A model generated the notes under the pieces. That model saw only the letters and a program-made list of their open reading frames with translations, did no database searches and was not told where the DNA came from. The position numbers and the translations under genes are program-made. Shown here piece by piece: positions 55,606 through 64,000 of a stretch of 64,000 nucleotides of DNA. The stretch's first letter is position 1. The number at the start of each line of letters is the position of its first letter. The DNA is from Peribolospora baueri (taxonomy: Eukaryota > Basidiomycota > Peribolosporomycetes > Peribolosporales > Peribolosporaceae), in assembly GCA_029717555.1 (NCBI GenBank), contig JAMDHS010000108.1, positions 1-64,000 of the forward strand, written 5' to 3'.

Positions 55606-57408
55606 GTCTCAACGACTGGACAGCGACAGGGACAGTGCCAAATGGAGAAGAAGGGGATGCGAGCGAAGCGGGTGGCGACCTCCTCCTGCAACCGTGGTAT
55701 TTAATATGCGCCAGTCGATCTAGGGGCGAAGGGTATCGCAAGAGCGGAGCCGAAGCTGGCGAGGCGCCTAGGTATGGTGTTGGTGGATAAGCTGGGAGGA
55801 GATGGGGTGGGTCGTGCGACTAGAGAGACCGTGCGGTATAGGGACAGCAGCCTTTTCGCAGTGACTGCGACGCGACAAAGGTGCGAGGTTGGGTCGTGCG
55901 GGGCGGAGAAGGGATGGACGACGGCAGGTAGATAGAGAGGGGATAGGAGGGGTGCAGAGGAAAGGGTGAGGGGCAGCTAAAGGGGGGGTATGTGTGTCGT
56001 CGTCTCTGTCGCCGCCGCCGCCGCCGCCGTCGTCGTCGCTGTAGTCGTTGTCGTCGTCGTCGTCGTCGTCCTTTGAAAAAAGCCGTCGCCTTTGGCTGGG
56101 CCCGCTGGACTTGGCTAGCGCGGGCTGGAAACCGAGATAGCGTGTTGTAATGCTGATAATAGCATGATTGACTCATTATTAATGGCGATCCCCCGCCGCG
56201 CGTCTCGCTCCTTCTAGACGTCTCGTCTCCGTCGACAGTTAGACAGAACGCCTTTGTCTGTCGCCAGACACACGCCCTGCTTTTTGCCCGCCCCCACAAG
56301 CAAACCCCTAGAGTGCACTCCGCATGCGTCACAAGGTGCACGTGCGCGTGCGCACGACGGGTCCTCGATCTACCTGTCTGTCGAAGCAGTTGACCCCCTG
56401 CCCAACTCCGAGCGTCATGCGCCGCGGACGGCGGAAATCGCTTGCACCCAGCCGCCGGCTCTAGAAGGATGTGCAGTCAAGTCGCCCATTCGAAAAACAA
56501 TGTCGATCGAAGCTGGGAAGGCTCTGCTCCAGATGCCAAGCTGCTGCGCTTGGCCTAAATGACACTCGTCGAGGGCAGGGACTTGAGTGACGACCCCGCC
56601 GTGCTTCCCTGTCAGCGTCCTAGTCTCCTGGTATTTAACTGCATTGGCAACGCGACCGGGTGTTGGCGGGCCGCCGGGCGGATGGCATCGCCACCATATC
56701 TACTGGCAATGTGGCGAGAAGAGGTCATTTCGTCCGCCATGCCGGCGTAACGCCGGCTGCCGGGTGCAATCGACCATGGGCCGAGTCGCCGTGCCTGCCT
56801 CTGGCCTGCAGTTACAACTCTCCCCGGCTAGACATGGCCTTTCTTGTAGATTTGCTGAAACCAGGTCGATCGTCTTCCACGTAACTTGTGTCCTCTTGAG
56901 GAGACCAGGGTTGTAGCCAGCGAGCCGTAGACAACGAGCCGAAACGTCCGTCGCTCCTCGTCTTCGGCCCTAGTTGATCGGGCCTTCCCCCTCGGCCAGA
57001 TCTCTCTCTCTCTCTCTTACGTCACCGAGAACGCCATTTGACACGCACAGAGAATACATCAAGGGCGCTCACATATGAGATAGAGGAGCAGGGGCATGCG
57101 TGAAGACGGGGGCATGCGGCTGTCAAGAGCGAGGCTCGACGGCGAAAAGGTTCAAGACCGCCGCGCCAGGTCACGCGCTTCCCGCGGCTGACTGCGGGCA
57201 CTCTGTGCGACCGTCGGCGCGGATGGCAAGCTAGCTAGAAGGATCGGCGGCGAACAGGGCTCGTACCTAAGTATCCCAGTGCCTACAGCAGGGCCCCACT
57301 TGGCCGACGTATGTTTATACCATGCCCGCCTCTCAGCATGCCCCCTTTTCCCTTCTTCCTCCTCGCACACCTCTTCTTCCTCGTCGCCTTAGGTAGACCT
57401 CGCTCACA
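55606..57408. promoter_or_regulatory. 1.8-kb divergent intergenic region
   Basis: This lies between divergent starts. It contains a GCC/GTC-type trinucleotide tract (about 56005-56070) and a short CT repeat (about 57001-57018). Open frames up to 173 codons are repeat-driven. No gene is supported. Confidence 0.5.
56005..56070. repeat. trinucleotide repeat tract (GCC/GTC)
   Basis: An imperfect run of GCC followed by GTC trinucleotides in non-coding DNA upstream of the ADF-H/PH gene. Confidence 0.8.
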
Positions 57409-59840
57409 ATGACCGTCCGCCGTTTGCTCGGCGGCCTTATCGCCTTGTCCGCCGCGTCCGTCGCTTTCGCCGCCGACCCCAACCGGTGGTGCGGCAAGTA
57501 GTGAGTGCGAAAGCGAATTATGGTTTCGACGTTTGCTCCCTGTCCTCCCTAACCGCTGGGCGTGTGTGTGCGCGCTTGGTCGGCCATCTCATCCAGCTAC
57601 AAACAGGGCGCCCCCAATGTTCCACCAGGTGGCCAGTTCGTCTCCCCTTCACCGTCCTCTGAACCTCTTCTCGCTTTCTCCTGCGCACCGCGCTACTCGC
57701 TTTACGCTCACGACGAGAGCTCTGCAGACATCATCGTGGACGCCCCCACCGTCTTCCATCAGGGCTTGGGCGTCGCCATGCCAAGTGACGGGCTGCCGAA
57801 AGGCTTGGACGTAGAGGTTTTCCTCAACGGTGCCGGTGCCGACGACACAAACGGTACGGCCGTGAGCAATAGGTCTGCCCTGGGCAGGATTCACGTCGAG
57901 CTTGGAACCACGGGCACGCTCGTCCAAATTCCCCTGCAAGCCCTGCCGGCACGCACGGACGCGTACAGCCTGTCCTGCGTCGCCAAGGCACCCGACGCCT
58001 CCAACTTCACCGTCACCAGCGATTTCTCCCTCCGTCATCTGCCTGCAAATCCCAACGGAGATGGGAGCACCGTACGCATGGACTGGCTGATGGGCACGGT
58101 GGGTGTGCGAAAGGGCGGCAGAGGTGCCCAGTGGACGAGCCTGGGCGTTCCGTTCGGCTTTTACGCCTCGTTCTCCTACTTGATCGGCAACTTGAGCCTG
58201 CTAGATGAGTATGCGGCCACTGGCATGAACATGATCCACCTCGAGCCGGACTATGGGTCTACCTCTGATTTGGATCAGCTATTCAAGTGAGTGACCGGCC
58301 CTGACTCGAGTCTCGCTGAACACATCTCCTGATTCTTTGCTTGCTACTTGTCCTTCTCCCGCTCCCTAGTCGGACAAACGACCTGGGCCTCTGGGTCATT
58401 TATGACATGCGTAACACGTATCTCAACCTGAGCTCGGTGAAGGAACAGACCGACTATGCCCAGTCCAAGCCAAACTTGCTGATGTGCGTCACATCCTTAT
58501 CTTCACGTCGCCCAGCCGTCACTAACGCCTCGTTTCGGCCGCTGGCATGATGGCCTCTCAGGTGGTATACCGCTGACGAGCCAGATGGACAGATGGTGAG
58601 CGCCCCCGATTTTCCTGTGTCGTTCGTCCGCTCCTCTCACACTCGCTGGACTTCTCCCACCTAACCAGGACCCGCACAACGCCACAACGCTCTCTTACGA
58701 CGCCATTTATGCCCGCGACGGCTTTCATCCCATCTCGTTGGTCCTGAACTGCGAAGACTACTTCTGGTGAGTCCCCGCATCTCGCCTGATATCGGTTCTA
58801 GGGCCCGCCCCGCCCGAACACGGGGCTGAACGTCTTCGTCGGTCTTGTATCCTCGTCCGCTTCAGGACGGCGTACACTTCTGGTGCCGACGTGATCAGTG
58901 AAGACGTCTATCCGGTCGGATTGCAAGGCGATTACTCCAACGTATATCACAGTGAGTCTCTGTACGACGACGATCTGAAGGCAGTGCGTGTGAATGCCGA
59001 CGCTTCGTCCTTCCTCCGCCACTCTCCTCTTCGTAGCCACCGTCAACACGACATTCGGCTGCTCGTGAGTTCGAGAGACCTAGGCAGAGGGGAACGTTCC
59101 GTATCAACGCGTATCCCTCACCCCATGCTGTATCCGACTGACGCTCGCCTTCCTTGTTTCCCTTTGCATCTCTCAGCGGTTGCGACGACTGCTTCGGCTA
59201 CAACAACCTCTCAGAGCACCCCGCCCGTCTTGCCCTCTTCGAGTCGCGCACCTTCCTCACCGGCCGCACGCGCAACCTCACCACCTGGTCCGTCCCGCAA
59301 GCCTTCGGCGCCTCCGAGTATTGGCCTCGCATCCCCACCGAGGCCGAGTATCTGACCATGAGCGTCGGCGCCATCACCCAGGGCGCGACGGGCGTGATGC
59401 CGTGGTTCTGGGACGGGACGACGCCTCAGACGATGAAGGACGCCGCGAAGACGCTCGCCGGTTACCTCGCCAAGCTCGAGCGGCTGCTCTGGCGGAGCGA
59501 AAGCCCGTCCGCTCTGCTCGGCCTGCCCGACGGCAGCGGCACGGAGGGCGTGTACGCCGGCTTGTGGAGTCTCTCGGGCGGCAGTGGCGGCGGCGGCGGC
59601 GGCGATGGCCACGTCCTCGTGCTCGCCAACACGCTCAACTCCTCCCAACCGTACTCTGTCTCGATCCCGGGCACGCCCGGCGTGCAGACGCACACGACCC
59701 TCTTCGACTCATCCGACGTCAACGGCACCTTCAAGGGCGCCGAGATCGGACCGTCCGTGCGCCCGCAGCAGAAGGGCAAGGGGGCCACCGTCAGCGGGCG
59801 ACTGGAGGGCCTGCAGGTCGTGGGATACCAGCTGCAGTAA
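57409..59840 (+). CDS. secreted glycoside-hydrolase-like protein
   Basis: Eight exons: 57409-57500, 57597-58286, 58370-58483, 58562-58595, 58669-58766, 58866-58951, 59037-59064 and 59177-59840, closing to 601 residues. A signal peptide (MTVRRLLGGLIALSAASVAFA) is followed by ADPNRWCGKYYKQGAPNVPP. After a beta-rich N-terminal part comes a barrel-like region with the acidic motifs DLGLWVIYDMR, WYTADEPDGQ and DVISEDVYPVG, which resemble the strand-end acids of TIM-barrel glycosidases, then GVMPWFWDGTTPQTM and a beta-sandwich tail. About eight N-X-S/T sites support secretion. The 28-nt exon 59037-59064 supplies TTVNTTFGC so that Cys pairs can form with GCDDCFGYNN. I cannot name a CAZy family. It may act on wall or plant glycans; it is convergent with a GH27 enzyme gene. 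Confidence 0.82.
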
Positions 59841-60731
59841 TATACCTTTTTGTCATGGATGTGACCATCCAGACACCAGATGCCAAGCCTCGCACGTCGT
59901 ACGTCGTGTCGTCCACATGTGCCTGGGAACTCCAGTATCAGCATCGCCACGCCTTTTATAGCGCCACTCCCTCGTGGCCCAGCATCGCCATTCCTTTATC
60001 GATAGCGCCACCCCCTCGTGGCGGCCATTCCGTCATCGACACCGTCATTCCCTTGTGTCATTACGTTTCCCTTGTTCGCTCTCCGCGTTTCCCCTTGCGC
60101 CCCTGGCTACATGGCTTGGCTTGGGGCCGCAAATGTATTTAAAGCCGAGGTTTCTGAGTCCATCGCTCCCTCTTCTCCTCAGAAACCTCCCTATAAAATT
60201 AGTCACAACACTCCCCGATACGAGCGCCCCTCGTATACAACTCAGAACTCGTCCCTTTCCTTGATCACCTTCTACGTGTGTGGTCCGTTTGGCTGAAGGA
60301 TTAGGGATACCGACTGGCTTACCAGGGCGAGCGCCCTGAGACCGGGTTGGTTCCTGACAACTTTTTCCGTACGAGCCACCAGGGTCACGGAGCAACGAAT
60401 GACGACGCCCAGCCACTTGAAGTCTTCTAGGCCATGATGACCCGCACTCCAAGATCACTGAGCGAGCCACCTCCTTCGTTCAGGGAGCGTCTAGCCATCT
60501 CAGACACAACAAAGGCGCCGACGGGGAGAGGGTTTCGTGAAGTAAGAAGCGCGAACAAGAGACAAAAGAAGGATTCCTTTTTCTCCGGATGGTTTGGGGA
60601 TTTTATCGGGCGGTGTTCTGAGGCGTTCTGCACGGGAGACATGCTGCAAGCCAGCCGAGGCGGGCCTGGGCGCGAAGTATGATTGCACGATCCCACCCGT
60701 TGGGTATTATTGGCAAAATAGGATCGATCGC
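59841..60731. other. convergent 3' flanks with direct repeat
   Basis: This 890-nt gap lies between two convergent secreted-enzyme genes. It carries a tandem repeat of about 43 nt (listed separately) and low-quality open frames on both strands (60427-60696). No gene is supported. Confidence 0.5.
59939..60022. repeat. two-copy direct repeat of about 43 nt, each copy with a hairpin
   Basis: Two adjacent units (about 59939-59979 and 59980-60022) share CAGCATCGCCA, then CCTTT, then ATAGCGCCAC and CCCTCGTGG. Each unit can fold a short GCCAC/GTGGC stem. They lie 100-180 nt after the secreted glycosidase-like gene, so probably in or near its 3' UTR. Confidence 0.7.
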
Positions 60732-62962
60732 CTAAGCCGGCACAAGCTTGTAAACCTTGACGCCGTGCGAAGGCACCTCGGCCGCCGGCAAGTGTCCCTC
60801 AAAGACGCCAACCGGTTGGTCCGTGTTCTTCCACAAATCGAACGCCTTCCACTTGGCGCTCCACGCCGACTTACCCTGGTCGACAAAGACGTCCTTGAAA
60901 TCGGCGGCGATGGACTGCGTCTTCGGCGACGTGTTGAGGAGGGCGACGACGTACGAACTGAATGAAGAGAGAGGACGGCGAGAAAGCCGCTCAATAGTGT
61001 GCAACACGGCACGGCTAGAAAATCCCCACCCGAATTCGCCGTTCATCTGGCGAAATGGCTTAATCACCTGTTCACAAGCCCGCCCATCCAGAGTTGGATA
61101 TCACCTTCTGCAGTCCCGTTAGGGCTCTTCTTCCAGATACGAACAGCAGGGGAGCCCTTAGGGTCCTGCGAGATGTCGATGATGCGCTTGTTCTTGATGA
61201 TAGAGCGGGTCTCATCCGTCTATTGGAACATTGGAAGAGCGCAGGTTAAGTCAGTCCGAGGAGCATGAAGAGCGTGAGCGAGCAGGTAGACAGAGACGTG
61301 CAAATCACCATGTTGGTCACGTCGTTGCCGAGGGTGAGCGGGCTCTTGAGCAGAGCCCACATCGAGAAGTGGGTCACGTACTCGTCGTACGTCATGCCAC
61401 CGTTGCCGATCTCGAGCCTGCAAGGGACACCAGGGACGGCGACGACAAAGAGACGTGAGAAAGGATGTACGCAAAAATCAAGGGTGAGGCGCGCTGAAAT
61501 CTGAAACACATTATGACGATGCCATCCCATCGCTCACATGTCCAAATCATTCCACTTTCCTGGTCCCGCCTTCATCCCGAGCGGGCTGGCCCTGTCGATG
61601 ATCGAAGTGACGGAGCAGTGATAGCCCGGCAACTTGCAGTCCATGCCCTCTTTCATGGTCTGACAAGGACAACGGTCGTCCGGTCGGTTGAAGTTGCTGT
61701 GCGAGTAGACGAGCACGACAGAAGCGGAAAGTGAGAAGACGAGATATGTTACCGGGGGATAAACACAAGCTAGACGACCAAGTCGCCGTCTCAGGAGATG
61801 CTCCGATTTTCGGAGCAAAGCGAAACGGTACATTTCCTTGAGGGCCACCACCGAAGTGGCCCTCAAGGAAATGTACCGTTTATAGCTTCGCTAAAATGCA
61901 CTCACTCGTAAATATCCCCGCTCATCCTCCAACTGTGCGCAATCTCCGTAGCCCAGTTCCAAGGACCGTCCACGCCCCAGTTGCACAGCTCGTACACCAT
62001 CGGCCTTCCGGTCTCATTGAGGGCGATAGACATGTTCTGATACCGTTGGAACGAGACCAGCGGTGTCCCCTCGCGGCCTTGGCTATCGAAAGTCGGACCA
62101 AGATAGGAATCACGCTTTCGTCATCAGTACGGGTAATTCAACTTGACTGGACGAGGCGAGGCACCGGCGGTGATGAAGATCAACCCACTTGTAGCAATTA
62201 TCGTACTTGAGGAGGTCGATCCCCCAGCTCGCCCAGGTGCGTGCGTCGACGGCCTCCATGTCGAGGGAACCGACGTGACCGCCGCAGGTTTTGGTGCCGG
62301 CAGAAGAGTAGATGCCAACCTTGAGACCAAGCGCGTGAATCTGGTCAGTCAGATTCTTGATTCCGGACGGGAACCTGCGCCGGAAAATGTCAACGACAAA
62401 GGGCAGACATGACTCTGTATAAGATCGCGTTACATAGACCGCGCTTTCCCTCGAGAGAAAAGTACTCACTTTACAGGGTCAGCCTGCAAGACACCGGTAC
62501 CCTTGTCACGTTCGGCCGCCTGCCAGCAGTCGTCGATGCCCACGTATTTCTGAAGACGGAACAAAGAGTCACCACGTACCAAATGAACGTGTCAGTCGCG
62601 CAATCGTTGGTCGCAGGCGTAGGCAAACTCAGTCTCACGTAACCCAGCTTGTCCAATCCTTCATCGACGATGGCGTGAGAGGCGCGAAGGATGACGGTTT
62701 CGTTGATGTTGCAGCCATAGTGGTTCCAGGTATTCCTATTCGAAGCGACGTAGCGCGTTCGTAACATCAACCGGGCCATTAGCTGATGGGACGTGCATCC
62801 GTGAGCAGGCCATTGGACTCACCAGCCCATCTGGGGCGTCCGCGCAAGACCATTGTCGTACGCGCTTGCCGTGCCATCGAGAAGAGCAGGAGCAAAGAGG
62901 GCGACGGCCGCCGCGATCAGAGGCGACCTGATGGCTTGCGGAAAGGTCAAAGCGCTTGGCAT
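60732..62962 (-). CDS. alpha-galactosidase, GH27, secreted
   Basis: Nine exons: 62962-62823, 62735-62639, 62549-62470, 62374-62189, 62082-61906, 61696-61538, 61417-61309, 61219-61068 and 60957-60732, closing to 441 residues. The start at 62962 gives a signal peptide ending in the region [12 protein letters not shown] before [14 protein letters not shown]; an in-frame ATG at 63001 would bury it. GH27 signatures in order: [52 protein letters not shown] with the nucleophile Asp, [25 protein letters not shown] with the acid/base Asp, and [20 protein letters not shown]. The C-terminal beta-sandwich ends [10 protein letters not shown]. The enzyme removes terminal alpha-1,6-galactose from melibiose, raffinose or galactomannan. 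Intron 61905-61697 holds two hairpins, one with a very long stem. Confidence 0.95.
61823..61881. repeat. 26-nt perfect inverted repeat (7-nt loop) inside an alpha-galactosidase intron
   Basis: Arms 61823-61848 and 61856-61881 are exact reverse complements over 26 nt, starting AAACGGTACATTTCC and ending GTACCGTTT, with loop CACCGAA. A second hairpin with 8-nt arms (TGCTCCGA/TCGGAGCA, loop TTT) lies just to the left, near 61799-61817. Both sit in intron 5 (61697-61905), which at 209 nt is about twice the usual size in this gene. Confidence 0.92.
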
Positions 62963-63884
62963 GACGTCCGTCTCGTTGGTGGGCGTAAAAGAGGGTCGCA
63001 AGAATAGAGGATGTCGGGCCTTAGGGAGAGTGTGCGGCTGCAGGAAAGATGAAAGCTGTCCAGCTTAAGTACGGCCATCTCAACGCCCTCCTCCGGCGTG
63101 GCGGAACACCCGACATTCTTCTCGCCTTTCCGGCCGGCTTTCTCTGCCCCCGCTGAAGCCCCGCTCGATGCCATCTCTCCCACTAATTCCGGGGTTCGGT
63201 CCGGGGAAGGCGAGCTCGATGGTAAAGGTTCAGCTCGTTCATCATCATAAGTTGCTCCCTGCGGAGACGTGCTGTGATAATCTCACGGTGTGCATGAGAC
63301 ACCAGAGGCAAGGGGTGCTTGGTGCTCCAGCAACCCCCTTCCAGCGTATATGACAGGTCGGGAGGGAAACTGACTGAGACGCGACTGGGTCGAACGGCGT
63401 CTTCGTGGGACGGGATGAGGAGGGCGGGGATGAGGGTGAGAAGGCTCCCCATGCGGATCGCGCCGACGAACCCGGCAGCGCTGGGGATGAGGGCGAAGGG
63501 GAACCAACCCGCGTCTGAATCGGCGTTTGTTTTTATTCGGCTCGAGTGACACGCAAACATGGTGGTCTGGCCTCGTCCATTAACGATAAGTCTTCTGAAC
63601 CCTTTCTGTCGCCCGAGCGAAGGAAACGCGGAAACTCGATTTAGGAAACAATGCCTACGGTACAGACAGGCTGGGGACAGACGATTGCCATTTGCGCGGA
63701 CGGGTATCAGCGTCGTGCTGGATTGTCTGCTCACATGATGTCAAGGCGCGGGGACGAAGTACGAGTACGGGGTAGAAGGTGTGAAGACAGACGAGGCGGA
63801 ACGAGACAGGTCGAGACGAGAGGTCAAATCGGATGGGATGGGCCGTACAAAGCGCCAAGCGTGCGAGAGAAATGACGGATAACG
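62963..63884. promoter_or_regulatory. alpha-galactosidase upstream region, no gene recognised
   Basis: This 920 nt lies between the alpha-galactosidase start and the end of the next minus-strand gene. A 183-codon minus-strand frame (63734-63183) includes a hydrophobic stretch, but no exon signal or family supports it. Confidence 0.4.
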
Positions 63885-64000
63885 TCACTTGTCCTTCTCC
63901 TCCTCGCTACTCTCCCCCTCTTCCTCGCTACCCTCCTCTTCCTCGTCTTGTTTCTCGTCTTCCTCCTTGCCAAAGTCGAGAGTACGACGCTCCATGTCGT
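63885..64000 (-). CDS. C-terminal end of an unidentified protein (runs off the window)
   Basis: An open minus-strand frame enters from the right edge and ends at TGA (63887-63885). The 37 visible codons read DMERRTLDFGKEEDEKQDEE and continue in Glu/Ser-rich sequence to EEEKDK. An acidic tail like this is common in chaperones, nucleosome-binding proteins and trafficking proteins. Family cannot be assigned. An in-frame ATG is present at the second visible codon but is preceded by open frame, so this is probably not the start. Confidence 0.55.
   Translation of the reverse strand, partial: DMERRTLDFGKEEDEKQDEEEEGSEEEGESSEEEKDK

Noticed and set aside
62963-63001. Upstream in-frame ATG for the alpha-galactosidase (at 63001)
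   Set aside because: It would add 13 polar residues before the signal peptide; the ATG at 62962 puts the basic N-region at the start as expected.
63183-63734. 183-codon minus-strand frame with a hydrophobic stretch
   Set aside because: The hydrophobic part briefly suggested a small complex I or membrane subunit, but the flanking residues do not fit any family and there are no convincing splice sites.

Overview
The window reads as nuclear DNA of a GC-rich basidiomycete yeast. Genes carry many short (about 70-120 nt) GTGAGT/GTAAGT...(C/T)AG introns, promoters are pyrimidine-rich, and the protein set is fungal: Cdc48, Mcm2, pyruvate carboxylase, a SreA/Urbs1-type iron regulator, Pmp3 and secreted glycosidases. 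The codon and intron style would suit Pucciniomycotina such as Rhodotorula or Sporobolomyces relatives; that placement is inference. I rebuilt exon structures by hand from splice signals and reading phase. Where every exon phase closes I give the full exon list.

Layout. 1-47 is a pure G run, probably an assembly edge. 1523-4086 (-) is a conserved fungal protein of unknown function. 5086-6327 (+) is a secreted Gly/His-rich protein. 6980-7819 (-) is PMP3, with a 12-nt exon and a GC-AG intron. 8943-11905 (-) is a two-finger GATA iron regulator with a very His-rich tail. A 2.9-kb intergenic region leads to pyruvate carboxylase (14827-19999, +, 12 exons) and dynactin p62 (20321-22792, +). Nitronate monooxygenase (23138-24565, -) and a Nit2-type amidase (25134-26840, +) share a divergent promoter. 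CDC48 (27965-30925, -) is followed by a ZCCHC10-like RS protein (31322-32595, -), an unrecognised small gene (33135-33823, +) and an UNC93-like membrane protein (33846-36664, +).

36977-37726 (-) matches only the N-terminal part of Mpp10. 39155-40732 (+) is a His-rich orphan. 41833-44415 (-) is an Sds3-like Sin3/HDAC subunit, divergent from the complex I subunit NDUFA5 (44924-45808, +). 46150-48032 (-) looks like an alpha-arrestin whose exons I could only partly resolve. MCM2 (48411-52106, -) has two abutting MCB boxes upstream. 52715-55605 (-) encodes an ADF-H / coiled-coil / PH protein. 57409-59840 (+) is a secreted glycosidase-like protein and 60732-62962 (-) a GH27 alpha-galactosidase. A partial acidic C-terminus runs off the right edge (63885-64000, -).

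These are mostly independent housekeeping genes (anaplerosis, proteostasis, replication, cytoskeleton, respiration, chromatin). The convergent secreted pair at the right end and the iron regulator are the main environment-facing genes. I found no mobile element, virus-like element, CRISPR array, rRNA or tRNA. The most unusual items are the ADF-H/PH fusion, the long hairpin inside an alpha-galactosidase intron, the His-rich iron regulator, the truncated Mpp10-like gene and the unusual exons of PMP3 and MCM2.
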